Shown one piece after another: positions 25,850-33,670 of a DNA stretch of 43,991 bases. Every line of letters starts with the position of its first letter. The stretch's first letter is position 1. The stretch covers positions 1-43,991 of the forward strand of contig CACYSH010000013.1 in NCBI GenBank assembly GCA_902776945.1. Reading direction: 5' to 3'. Under the pieces are notes generated by a model, which saw only the letters and a list, made by a program, of their open reading frames with translations, did no database searches and had not been told where the DNA came from. Both the position numbers and the translations under genes were made by a program. Origin of the DNA: an uncultured Ruminococcus sp. Its GTDB lineage: Bacteria > Bacillota > Clostridia > Oscillospirales > Ruminococcaceae.

Positions 25850-27202
25850 TTACTGTCTTAAATAGACCCCGTTGGATTCGATATAGTCCTCCATGTCGTC
25901 CTTATAATCGAGCGCTAACGGGTCGGTCTGCGCTTTCAGCGCCCGCTGTCCGATGTCGCGGCGGAAATGCGCACCCTCCCAGCTTATCTTGCCGACAGCT
26001 TCATAAGCGCGGCGGAGCGCTTCCTCCAGCGTGAGCGCCGTGCAGGTAACGCCCAGCACTCTGCCGCCGTTCGTGAGGAATTTTCCGTCCGAGAGCTTAG
26101 TTCCCGCATGATAAACGAACGCGCCGTCAACCTGACCCTTTTCGTCAAGACCGCTGATCTCCAGTCCCTTCGGATAGCTGAGAGGATACCCGCCCGAAGC
26201 CATAACAACGCACGCGCACGAACCGCTCTTCCATTTAATGTTAGCGTTTTTGAGCTTGTGGTCGCAAACCGCCTCGAAAATATCGCAGAGGTCGCCTTCA
26301 AGCATCGGGAGAACTACCTGTGTTTCGGGGTCGCCGAAACGGCAGTTATACTCGATGACCTTCGGACCCTTCGGGGTCATCATCAGCCCGAAGTACAGAC
26401 AGCCCTCGAACGTCCTGCCTTCTGCGTTCATGGCATTCATGGTCGGCAGGAAGATCTTCTCCATGCACTCCTTAGCGAGCGTGTCGGTGTAGCAGGGATT
26501 CGGCGAGACCGTACCCATGCCGCCTGTGTTAAGCCCCTCGTCGCCGTCAAGAGCGCGTTTGTGATCCATTGAGGAGACCATAGGAACTATTGTTTCGCCG
26601 TCGGTGAAGGAAAGCACCGATACCTCGGGTCCTGTCAGATATTCCTCGATAACGATTCGGGCGCTCGATTTGCCGAATTTCAGCTCGTCGATCATCTCAT
26701 GCACCGCCTGAACGGCTTCTTCCTCGTTCTGCGCGAGTATTACGCCCTTGCCGAGCGCCAGACCGTCCGCCTTGATAACGGTCGGATAGGTGTTCTGCTC
26801 TTTGATGTATTTTATCGCGCTTTCGCTGTCGGTGAATACCTCGTAAGCCGCCGTCGGGATATTGTATTTTTTCATAAGCTCCTTTGAAAAGACCTTAGAG
26901 CCTTCGATTATCGCGGCGTTGGCGTTGGGTCCGAACACCTTGAAGCCCTTAGCCCGCAGAGCGTCCGCCATACCCATAACGAGAGGGTCGTCGGGGGCTA
27001 CTACCACCATGTCGGGAGAGAGCTTTTCTGCAAGAGTCACCACGCCGTCAATGTCGGTAGCGCCAACGTCAAAACACTCGGCGTACTTCGATATACCGCC
27101 GTTGCCGGGGGTACACCATATCTTTTCCACGCGGGGGGATTCGGCGAGCTTCATTATAATGGCGTGTTCTCTGCCGCCGCCGCCTATTACGAGTATGTTC
27201 AT
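25850..27202 (-). CDS. purD: Phosphoribosylamine-glycine ligase
   Basis: 450 residues from ATG at 27202. An ATG at 27211 in frame sits directly against the GAAAGGA ribosome site, so the second ATG is preferred. N-terminal GGGGREHAI, ATP-grasp domain with VIKADGLALGKGVI, GLNTGGMGTVSP and VIEYNCRFGDPETQ, and the C-terminal domain. Converts phosphoribosylamine, glycine and ATP to GAR, step 2 of purine synthesis. Last gene of the minus-strand operon that begins with purE; terminator follows. Confidence 0.97.
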   Translation of the reverse strand: MNILVIGGGGREHAIIMKLAESPRVEKIWCTPGNGGISKYAECFDVGATDIDGVVTLAEKLSPDMVVVAPDDPLVMGMADALRAKGFKVFGPNANAAIIEGSKVFSKELMKKYNIPTAAYEVFTDSESAIKYIKEQNTYPTVIKADGLALGKGVILAQNEEEAVQAVHEMIDELKFGKSSARIVIEEYLTGPEVSVLSFTDGETIVPMVSSMDHKRALDGDEGLNTGGMGTVSPNPCYTDTLAKECMEKIFLPTMNAMNAEGRTFEGCLYFGLMMTPKGPKVIEYNCRFGDPETQVVLPMLEGDLCDIFEAVCDHKLKNANIKWKSGSCACVVMASGGYPLSYPKGLEISGLDEKGQVDGAFVYHAGTKLSDGKFLTNGGRVLGVTCTALTLEEALRRAYEAVGKISWEGAHFRRDIGQRALKAQTDPLALDYKDDMEDYIESNGVYLRQ

Positions 27203-27220
27203 ATTTTTCATTCCTTTCGG

Positions 27221-28012
27221 TTATTTGAATTTAAAGCTGTCAATGATTTCATTTATCCCAAATTCATTTTCATTGATCTCTTCAGGTGCAATGGCGTAGT
27301 TTAACAAATAGAGCTTATTGTCTATGGGGATCCCGATCAATACCGCTTTCATCACGTTAGTTTCATCGTCATCTTTGATACGACGGAGCGTTATTTTGAA
27401 AGCGCTGTGTCCGTCGATCTCGGTTTCTTCTATATTTGAATCAAGTACGGTAACATCACTGTTTTCTTTTTTTTCTTTAAAATTATTTTCAAAGATTTTT
27501 CCCAGCTCGCCGATGTTCAATTCGTTGATCTTTTCATGTTCTTCTATAAGTAAACTGATTGCGGCACGGGAATCTTCCCTTATTATTTTATAAGCAAAGT
27601 CGAAATTTTTGTTATCCTCGGGTACCCATATTGATTCGTCAATATCTACGCTGTAACCGTTTCCGCATACCGTCGTTATTCCTTCGGGAACGGCGCTGTC
27701 ATCGGGAGCGGTCTCTGTCGTTGTCGTTTCGGAGACTGCTTCTGCGGCGGTGGTGGTCGTGGTCTCTTCGGTCGTGACTGCGGCAGTAGTTGTGACAGTT
27801 GTTTCCGTCGTTGTTTCGGTTTCGGTCACTGTCACGGGCGGCTGAGTGGCGGTCGTAGTGCTTTCCTGCGTGGCGGCGGCAGTTTCCGCGTTCGCTGATG
27901 TCTCTGCCGCTGTGCTTGCTTTTGATTCATCTGCACCGCTGCCGCCGCATGATACTATACATAGCGCCGTCATAAGCATAGCCGAAAGGGAGAGCAATTT
28001 ATGTTTTATCAT
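27221..28012 (-). CDS. Lipoprotein with Thr-rich linker (paralogue of the next gene)
   Basis: 263 residues from ATG at 28012; an ATG two codons earlier abuts the GAAAGGA site. Signal peptide ends in a lipobox (ALCIVSCGGS), so it should be anchored to the outer face of the membrane through Cys. Residues 30-110 are a low-complexity Thr/Glu/Ala linker, typical of surface proteins; the C-terminal 150 residues are a globular domain beginning GNGYSVDIDESIWVP and ending IIDSFKFK. Similar in plan to 28028-28723, which ends DSFKFE. Function unknown. Its position between purH and purD, with an 18-base gap to purD, places it in the purine operon. Confidence 0.8.
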   Translation of the reverse strand: MIKHKLLSLSAMLMTALCIVSCGGSGADESKASTAAETSANAETAAATQESTTTATQPPVTVTETETTTETTVTTTAAVTTEETTTTTAAEAVSETTTTETAPDDSAVPEGITTVCGNGYSVDIDESIWVPEDNKNFDFAYKIIREDSRAAISLLIEEHEKINELNIGELGKIFENNFKEKKENSDVTVLDSNIEETEIDGHSAFKITLRRIKDDDETNVMKAVLIGIPIDNKLYLLNYAIAPEEINENEFGINEIIDSFKFK

Positions 28013-28027
28013 AGACATTCCTTTCGG

Positions 28028-28723
28028 TCATTCGAATTTAAAGCTGTCGCGCACTGCGTCGGTCTCCGCTGTGTAATTATCGTTGCCGGTGAAGCCGTAG
28101 GTGGTGAAAAGCAGCAGCTTACGGTTGTTATACGCCATGAAATTTGAGACAGTCATCGTCACTTTGTCCGCTTTGGTCGTGTATTTGAACTTGTAAGCCT
28201 TGCGCCCGCAGAAGGTCGTTTCGCCGTCTTCGAGCATAACGTCGCCGCTTTGGAAATCAACGGTCGAGCTTGCGATCGCTCTGCCTATATCGAAAATACC
28301 CTCTGTCATGGCGGTGTCAATGTCCTCGTCGGTACCCTGTGCCGACTGATTCAGTACGTCCTCGTTTATGTCGATAACAAGCACGCTGAAAATACATTTG
28401 CTGCCGTTCGCGGAGCTGTCGCCGATGTATTGAAACTCATACTCATTGTGGTAGGTGAAAATATTGTCGCCGCCGTCCGCAGAGCTGCTGCCGACATTTT
28501 CCTTCATGAGCTTCCACTTTGCTTCATCAACGGTAAAGCTGTACCCCGTGCCTTTTTTTGCGGCGGGGGTATTTTTTTCAGCCGCAGTTTCTCCTGCGGA
28601 GACGGTGGTTTGATCTTCGGTCTCCGCATTCGTTTTTTCGTTAGTATTCAAATCTTTTCCACCTCCGCAGGAAACAAGACACAGTGAAACGGCGATCACC
28701 GCCGCGATCTTTTTAGTGTTCAT
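28028..28723 (-). CDS. Lipoprotein of unknown function
   Basis: 231 residues. Signal peptide with lipobox SLCLVSCGGG; short Thr/Glu linker to about residue 58; globular domain starting GYSFTVDEAKWKLM and ending AVRDSFKFE. The domain plan matches the next lipoprotein (GYSVDIDESIWVP...IDSFKFK), so the two are tandem paralogues. The ribosome site is weak. The sequence around the stop and the following RBS is also duplicated between the two genes. Confidence 0.8.
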   Translation of the reverse strand: MNTKKIAAVIAVSLCLVSCGGGKDLNTNEKTNAETEDQTTVSAGETAAEKNTPAAKKGTGYSFTVDEAKWKLMKENVGSSSADGGDNIFTYHNEYEFQYIGDSSANGSKCIFSVLVIDINEDVLNQSAQGTDEDIDTAMTEGIFDIGRAIASSTVDFQSGDVMLEDGETTFCGRKAYKFKYTTKADKVTMTVSNFMAYNNRKLLLFTTYGFTGNDNYTAETDAVRDSFKFE

Positions 28724-28747
28724 TAATTATCTGTCTTTCTTATAATA

Positions 28748-29929
28748 TTAGTGGTGGAACAGTCTTATCCCCGTGAACGCCATAGCCATTCCGTACTTGT
28801 TGCAGGTCTCGATAACGTTGTCGTCGCGGATAGAGCCGCCCGGTTCGGCGATGTACTTAACGCCCGACTTGTAGGCGCGTTCGATGTTGTCGCCGAAGGG
28901 GAAGAATGCGTCGGAGCCTAAAGCCACGTCGGTGTTCTTAGCGAGCCATTCTTTCTTTTCCTCGCGGGTGAATACGGAGGGCTTTACCTTGAAGATGTTC
29001 TGCCATGTACCCTCGGCGAGAACGTCCTCGTATTCATCGCCGATATAAACATCAATGGCGTTGTCGCGGTCGGCGCGGCGAATGTCGTCCCTGAACTGCA
29101 AGCCCATTACCTGCGGCGACTGACGGAGCCACCAGTTGTCGGCTTTCTGACCCGCAAGGCGTGTGCAGTGAATCCTCGACTGCTGACCCGCGCCGATGCC
29201 GATAGCCTGTCCGTCCTTGACGTAGCAAACCGAGTTCGACTGCGTGTATTTCAGTGTGATGAGCGAGATAAGCAGGTCGATCTTCTTATCATCGGGAATG
29301 TCCTTGTTTTCGGTAACGACGTTTGCGAGCATATCGTTGTCGATAAGAAGCTCCTGTCTGCCCTGTTCGAAGGTCACGCCGAACACCTGCTTGCGCTCCA
29401 CGGGATTCGGGGTGTAATTCTCGTCTATCTGAATGATATTGTAGGTACCCTTGCGCTTTGATTTGAGTATTTCAAGCGCCTCGTCGGTGTAGCCGGGAGC
29501 GATGATTCCGTCCGATACCTCGCGCTGGATAATTTTCGCGGTGGGAACGTCGCAAACGTCCGAAAGCGCGATAAAATCGCCGTAGCTGGACATTCTGTCA
29601 GCGCCTCTTGCTCTTGCGTAAGCGCAGGCAAGGGGCGAAAGCTCGCCGAGGTCGTCCACCCAGTAGATTTTCTTTAAGGTGTCGGACATCGGTTTGCCGA
29701 CAGCCGCGCCCGCAGGCGAAACGTGCTTGAACGACGTAGCGGCGGGAAGTCCCGTTATCTTTTTAAGCTCGCGCACGAGCTGCCAGCCGTTGAAAGCGTC
29801 GAGCAGGTTGATATATCCCGGCTTGCCGTTCAGCACGGTTATAGGCAGGTCGGAGCCGTCCTCCATAAAAACTCTCGACGGCTTCTGATTCGGGTTGCAC
29901 CCGTATTTTAACAGCATTTCGTTTGACAT
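28748..29929 (-). CDS. purH: Phosphoribosylaminoimidazolecarboxamide formyltransferase (stand-alone)
   Basis: 393 residues, only the AICAR transformylase half of classical bifunctional PurH. Shows GCNPNQKPSRVF, KHVSPAGAAVGKP, GIGAGQQSRIHCTRLAG, GSDAFFPFGDNIERA and EPGGSIRDDNVIE. Transfers a formyl group from 10-formyl-THF to AICAR giving FAICAR. The IMP cyclohydrolase step is supplied by a PurO-type gene at 31372-32115 in the same operon. AAGGAGG precedes the ATG. Confidence 0.95.
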   Translation of the reverse strand: MSNEMLLKYGCNPNQKPSRVFMEDGSDLPITVLNGKPGYINLLDAFNGWQLVRELKKITGLPAATSFKHVSPAGAAVGKPMSDTLKKIYWVDDLGELSPLACAYARARGADRMSSYGDFIALSDVCDVPTAKIIQREVSDGIIAPGYTDEALEILKSKRKGTYNIIQIDENYTPNPVERKQVFGVTFEQGRQELLIDNDMLANVVTENKDIPDDKKIDLLISLITLKYTQSNSVCYVKDGQAIGIGAGQQSRIHCTRLAGQKADNWWLRQSPQVMGLQFRDDIRRADRDNAIDVYIGDEYEDVLAEGTWQNIFKVKPSVFTREEKKEWLAKNTDVALGSDAFFPFGDNIERAYKSGVKYIAEPGGSIRDDNVIETCNKYGMAMAFTGIRLFHH

Positions 29930-29984
29930 GGTATTATTCCTCCTTCTTATGCTTATGCGAGGACTCCGCCCTCGCGCTCCCGCT

Positions 29985-30046
29985 GGGGGAAACCGCTTTA
30001 AAAAGCGGTTTCCCCCAGACCCCTTTCCCTAAACTTATTTTTTGGG
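29985..30046. repeat. G-rich hairpin module, variant
   Basis: CTGGGGGAAACCGCTTT and AAAGCGGTTTCCCCCAG form an almost perfect stem, followed by ACCCCTTTCCCTAAACTTATTTTTTGGG. It corresponds to the hairpin of the composite repeats but with the upper stem changed on both sides. Confidence 0.7.
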
Positions 30047-30478
30047 TCAGGTCAGATTGATTTTTTCAAATTGCTTTTTCTTGTCGGCTGTTGTGTGTAA
30101 TATTATTGTACTGCTTGTCAGCTTTGCCGACTTGATAATGTTTGCGGTTATGAAATTAATGTATTCATCGCGTTTGCTGCTGCCGTATCTCGGCAGGCAT
30201 ACGGGTAACGGCTCGGTCGCTGACATTCCGAACGCTATGGACGGCTTTAGATAAATTCCGCCGCACATCTGCTTTAGCCTTTCGGTGTCTCCTGCCTGGT
30301 CGGCTTCAATGAATGCCAAATATTCATCATGCGTCAATTCGTACAATTCTTCATGGTCAGTCGAACCGATGCGCTGTGAATAAACGTACTGCCCGCCGTC
30401 CGTTATGCCCAATATGAAATCATCGGACAGATACAGGCAATAATAATTGACAAATTTTCTCCCGGCGGTCAGTCCCAT
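30047..30478 (-). CDS. Hypothetical protein, coupled to the Imm51-like gene
   Basis: 143 residues. The ATG lies ten bases inside the end of the Imm51-like gene, so it would be translated by coupling; only a weak GGCGAG ribosome site is present. The sequence has a short beta-rich start (YYCLYLSDDFILGITDGG) and a basic C-terminus (ADKKKQFEKINLT). No recognised domain. The start is uncertain. Confidence 0.6.
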   Translation of the reverse strand: MGLTAGRKFVNYYCLYLSDDFILGITDGGQYVYSQRIGSTDHEELYELTHDEYLAFIEADQAGDTERLKQMCGGIYLKPSIAFGMSATEPLPVCLPRYGSSKRDEYINFITANIIKSAKLTSSTIILHTTADKKKQFEKINLT

Positions 30479-30831
30479 TCGATCTCGCCGCCGTATTCCC
30501 TGACAAAATCAAACAGCTTTTCGGTGTCCTCTGTCAGCGAAGTAATTATTTCGGCGAGCGTTTCGGCGTTCGTTTTGCCCTCGCCGGTGTTTTCGAAATA
30601 CGCCGCATATAAGCCCGCCTCGCTGTCGGTCTCGAATGTGTCAAGAAGCTCGGGCGCGTTGTTTTCGATATAGCAATTTAACACCGCCTCCCAGTTATAG
30701 CCGTTCATGTAAGCGTTTTCGTCTATCTCGGAAAGCTGTTCGCCAATATCCATTATTTCCGGATTTTCAATGTAAAAGCAGACGGATATTTGATCGTCGT
30801 CGGTGAATATTTTTACATTTTCGTTCGGCAT
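30469..30831 (-). CDS. Imm51-like immunity-type protein
   Basis: 120 residues, acidic. The pattern NGYNWEAVLNCYIENNAPELLD, then TDSEAGLYAAYF and the end FDFVREYGGEIEWD agree with what I recall of the Imm51 family, immunity proteins of polymorphic toxin systems. No toxin gene is visible nearby, so it may be an orphan immunity gene. AGGAG precedes the ATG. Confidence 0.7.
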   Translation of the reverse strand: MPNENVKIFTDDDQISVCFYIENPEIMDIGEQLSEIDENAYMNGYNWEAVLNCYIENNAPELLDTFETDSEAGLYAAYFENTGEGKTNAETLAEIITSLTEDTEKLFDFVREYGGEIEWD

Positions 30832-30835
30832 GATG

Positions 30836-31372
30836 TTAATTCTCCTGTGTATTATGTTCGTGATACCATTTCATCGGATTTTCGTAAATATAGCGGCAAA
30901 TATCGTTGTATGCGTTTTCGTTTCTTATGATGTGTTCGTAAAATGACGTTTGAAAAATCTTGCGACCCTTTACGTTATCACGTTTGTTGCAAATCAATGT
31001 TGTCATTGATTTATATGTACATATTATATCGCACAATGTAGGGCGGGGGCTTGCTCCCGCCCGTCCGCCTTCGTCGAATAATATTATTATCATGTGGATA
31101 TGATTTGGCATTATCACACATCTATCAATTGAAATAAACGGATAGCGATTTTCCAATTCTTTTAATTGTTCAAATGCGGTTATTCCTATTTCCGTTAATC
31201 TCGTCCGGTATAGGGCGGGAGCAAGCCCCCGCCCTACATCGTATTGCAAAGAATCAAATATTATTTCAGATAGGATTTCTAATGCGTTTTGTGTGCAGAT
31301 AGTTACATAGTAATAGCCTGCTTTGGAATAATCATATTCCTTTAAGCGCGGGTGTTTTCTGTGGTGTTCCAT
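30836..31372 (-). CDS. REP-associated tyrosine transposase (RAYT, Y1 HUH family) with REP sequence inside the gene
   Basis: 178 residues. Start RKHPRLKEYDYSKAGYYYVTICTQ is the family N-terminus; HUH motif H91-I-H93 in VIMPNHIHMI; C-terminal FYEHIIRNENAYNDICRYIYENPMKW contains the likely catalytic Tyr (Y161). RAYTs act on REP hairpins with a GTAG guide. Two REP hairpins lie inside this gene in opposite orientation and encode VGRGLAPAL (residues 46-54) and GGRAGASPRP (102-111) in frame. The ATG overlaps the purO stop by one base (TAATG), so translation is coupled to a purine gene. Probably active or recently active since motifs are intact. Confidence 0.9.
   Translation of the reverse strand: MEHHRKHPRLKEYDYSKAGYYYVTICTQNALEILSEIIFDSLQYDVGRGLAPALYRTRLTEIGITAFEQLKELENRYPFISIDRCVIMPNHIHMIIILFDEGGRAGASPRPTLCDIICTYKSMTTLICNKRDNVKGRKIFQTSFYEHIIRNENAYNDICRYIYENPMKWYHEHNTQEN
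31038..31062 (+). repeat. REP hairpin inside the transposase gene (copy A)
   Basis: GTAG (31038-31041) overlapping GGGCGGG, loop GGCTTGCT, CCCGCCC. Orientation opposite to copy B, 150-200 bases away. Confidence 0.85.
31213..31237 (-). repeat. REP hairpin inside the transposase gene (copy B)
   Basis: Inverse of copy A: GGGCGGG, loop AGCAAGCC, CCCGCCC, CTAC (GTAG on the minus strand at 31237-31234). The pair resembles a BIME-type inverted REP pair. Confidence 0.85.
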
Positions 31373-32115
31373 TACACCTTATTAAATTTATTGACCACCT
31401 TAGTCTTTTCCTCGCCGGTAGCGATGTCAATAAACCTTACAAACAGCGATACCTTGTTATCCTCGTTGAGGGCGTTCCATAGACCGTCGGTGAACTCGTC
31501 AATGTCGTTCGGAACGGAAATTTTTTTCGGCTCGCCTTCGAACGAGGGCAGGGGATTGCCGTCGCCCATGTAGGTGTGAATGAAATGACCGAAGCCCGCC
31601 ACAGGGTTCGAGTAGGTAAATGTGAAGCGCTCAACGCACGAGGGGTCGCCGTCGGCGGATTTCAGTATCGACATGGCATAGTTATAGGTGTTGTCGTGCG
31701 CGTCAGCGCTAAGACGGTTTTCGATGTGCATGATTCCCGAAATGCGGGGGGTGTAGTTGGGCGCGTCGTCCTCGTATTCGCGGGTGCGAAGGGACTGCTC
31801 GAAGGTCTGCTGCTTGTCCATAAGCTCGTAAATTGTGTCGGTCTGGTCGCCGTTGGTAACGATCGTCTTGTTGCCGAGCTTCCTCACCGGCGAATAGATG
31901 ATAAGATGCGGGTCGGAGAGCTTCGAGGGGTCGGCGGCTTCGGTCTTGATGCCGTCGGCGGTCTCGGTGAACACGCGGTTGCGGCTGTTCACGCTGCGCC
32001 CCATAATAAAGTAGGCGGTCACGGCGCTTTTGCCGTCGGCGCTCTTGCCGATGATGATACCTCTGCCGGGATAGCTGTTGCCTTTCAGTTCCTCGTAAAT
32101 GTCAAGTGTTTTCAT
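31372..32115 (-). CDS. purO: IMP cyclohydrolase, PurO-type
   Basis: 247 residues. Starts YPGRGIIIGKSADGKSAVTAYF with NSRNRVF, then PHLIIYSPVR and VTNGDQTDTI, as in the PF07826-type IMP cyclohydrolases first described in archaea (PurO). Closes FAICAR to IMP, the final step of the pathway, and complements the stand-alone formyltransferase at 28748. GGAGGT precedes the ATG; the stop overlaps the start of the transposase gene. Confidence 0.93.
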   Translation of the reverse strand: MKTLDIYEELKGNSYPGRGIIIGKSADGKSAVTAYFIMGRSVNSRNRVFTETADGIKTEAADPSKLSDPHLIIYSPVRKLGNKTIVTNGDQTDTIYELMDKQQTFEQSLRTREYEDDAPNYTPRISGIMHIENRLSADAHDNTYNYAMSILKSADGDPSCVERFTFTYSNPVAGFGHFIHTYMGDGNPLPSFEGEPKKISVPNDIDEFTDGLWNALNEDNKVSLFVRFIDIATGEEKTKVVNKFNKV

Positions 32116-32121
32116 GTGTCT

Positions 32122-32514
32122 TTACCTCCTTATATCTTCATTTCCGAACAAGCTGTCCAGATCAAGCTCCTGCAATGCTTCTGCAACATCGCACGCCGAA
32201 ACGCACAGCTCGTTGAAATCTATATTTATTGTTCCTTCCGGGATCTCCGGTTCGGAAATCTCGCCCCGCAGGAACGCTTCGATGTCTATGTCGGTTTTGT
32301 CGGCTTTGGCGGGTTTTTCGATCAGATTCTGATTGGAATTGATAAGCGCGTATATGTCCCGCGTGAACATACCGTCAGCATACTGAAAAACGAATCTCAC
32401 ATACCAAAACAGGTCGTTATTGACCCAAAGCACCGCGTCAAAAAAGCCGTCATTTTCATAAATATGCTCGACTTCGACAGGGAAACAGCGTTCTGTAAAT
32501 TCCTCACGGGTCAT
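32122..32514 (-). CDS. Hypothetical protein in the purine operon
   Basis: 130 residues from ATG at 32514 (AAGGAG upstream); a longer frame to 32691 overlaps the preceding gene and is rejected. The start MTREEFTERCFPVEVEHIYEN leads into a beta-rich region (DAVLWVNNDLFWYVRFVFQY), then an acidic C-terminal half. No family recognised. It may belong with the next gene upstream as part of a small accessory set. Confidence 0.7.
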   Translation of the reverse strand: MTREEFTERCFPVEVEHIYENDGFFDAVLWVNNDLFWYVRFVFQYADGMFTRDIYALINSNQNLIEKPAKADKTDIDIEAFLRGEISEPEIPEGTINIDFNELCVSACDVAEALQELDLDSLFGNEDIRR

Positions 32515-32530
32515 TATTATACTCCTTGTA

Positions 32531-33022
32531 TTATGATCGGTATTTTTCCATAAATGCGTTATATTCCTCGTCGGACATGACCCCGTGAACGCCGTCAAGC
32601 TCTTCCGGGGAAATGCCGAGCTTATCAAGAATGAACGCCGCCATTCCCTCGCTGTCGAATTTTGCGCGTTTGCTTTTGCGGCAGCGCTCACCTATCGCCG
32701 CTATCGACTCGGCGATATTCTTTACCGTCATGAGATAGCGTGTGTGCTTGTCCGCTTCGATAAGCTCCCTGTACGGCATCGGCAGACGTATATCGGCACG
32801 GTGTTCGTTATATCTTACCAGTCGGCGCGGCTTGCCCCAGCCTGCCGCAAGAGAATTTTCATCAAAGCAGTTTATTATAATGCCGACATCGGTTATATCG
32901 GTCGAGTAGGGCGAGAGGTCGAAGTTATTCCCGTCTATCTTTTGACGTATATCTTTCAATATCGGAAAAAGTATTCCGCCCGCCGCGTTTGAGACCTCCA
33001 TGCTGATAAAAAGCTGTCTCAT
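32531..33022 (-). CDS. Hypothetical protein, possibly Imm44-like
   Basis: 163 residues; GGAGG before the ATG. The pattern MRQLFISMEVSNAAG, ITDVGIIINCFDE, GWGKPRRLVRYNEHRADIRL and the helical C-terminus resemble Imm44-type immunity proteins as I recall them, but the match is weak and from memory. No membrane or signal segment. Lies between purN and the 130-residue gene, both on the same strand. Confidence 0.6.
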   Translation of the reverse strand: MRQLFISMEVSNAAGGILFPILKDIRQKIDGNNFDLSPYSTDITDVGIIINCFDENSLAAGWGKPRRLVRYNEHRADIRLPMPYRELIEADKHTRYLMTVKNIAESIAAIGERCRKSKRAKFDSEGMAAFILDKLGISPEELDGVHGVMSDEEYNAFMEKYRS

Positions 33023-33037
33023 TCGGCTGAACCTCCG

Positions 33038-33664
33038 TCACAGGTCAACGTAAGCCCTGCCGTCCTTAACGGTTATCCTGTCCTCGCAGAAAAGCGCGAC
33101 CGCCCGCGGCAGGATCTTCCACTCGACGTTCTCCATAATGCGCCGCTGGAGCGTTTCGGGAGTATCATCGTTTTGCACCTGCACGGTGTCCTGCAAGATT
33201 ATGGGTCCGCCGTCGCATTCCTCGGTAACGAAATGCACCGTCGCGCCCGAGACCTTCACGCCCTTTGCAAGCGCGGCTTCGTGAACGTGCAGTCCGTAAA
33301 AGCCCTTGCCGCAGAAGCTGGGGATCAGCGCGGGGTGAACGTTTATCATTTTGTAGGGGAAAGCCCGCACGATCTGCTCGTCAAGTATCGTCATAAAGCC
33401 CGCGTATACGATAAGGTCGGCTTTTTCCGCCTGCATGGCTTCGGTGACGGCTTTCGTGTAGGCGGCAATGCTGTCATAGTCCTTACGCGGGATAACAAAC
33501 GTTTTTATGCCGGCTTTTTCGGCGCGTTCGAGAGCGTAAACGCCCTCCTTCGAAGAAATAACGCAGGTTATCCTGCCGTCCTTTATCAGCCCGTTTTTCT
33601 CCGCGTCGATAAGCGCCTGCAAATTAGTCCCGCCGCCCGAGACCAGCACACAAATGTTCTTCAT
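33038..33664 (-). CDS. purN: Phosphoribosylglycinamide formyltransferase
   Basis: 208 residues. Substrate site VSGGGTNLQALID at the start; catalytic Asn and His in INVHPALIPSF and Asp in TEECDGGPII, the standard GART triad. Transfers formyl from 10-formyl-THF to GAR giving FGAR, step 3 of purine synthesis. In the minus-strand operon between purM and purO. Confidence 0.96.
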   Translation of the reverse strand: MKNICVLVSGGGTNLQALIDAEKNGLIKDGRITCVISSKEGVYALERAEKAGIKTFVIPRKDYDSIAAYTKAVTEAMQAEKADLIVYAGFMTILDEQIVRAFPYKMINVHPALIPSFCGKGFYGLHVHEAALAKGVKVSGATVHFVTEECDGGPIILQDTVQVQNDDTPETLQRRIMENVEWKILPRAVALFCEDRITVKDGRAYVDL

Positions 33665-33670
33665 TATGTA

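Noticed and set aside
30836-31372. Complete insertion sequence around the RAYT gene
   Set aside because: No subterminal IS200/IS605-like ends, no accessory gene and no target duplication; the gene overlaps purO, which fits a domesticated RAYT and not a mobile IS copy.
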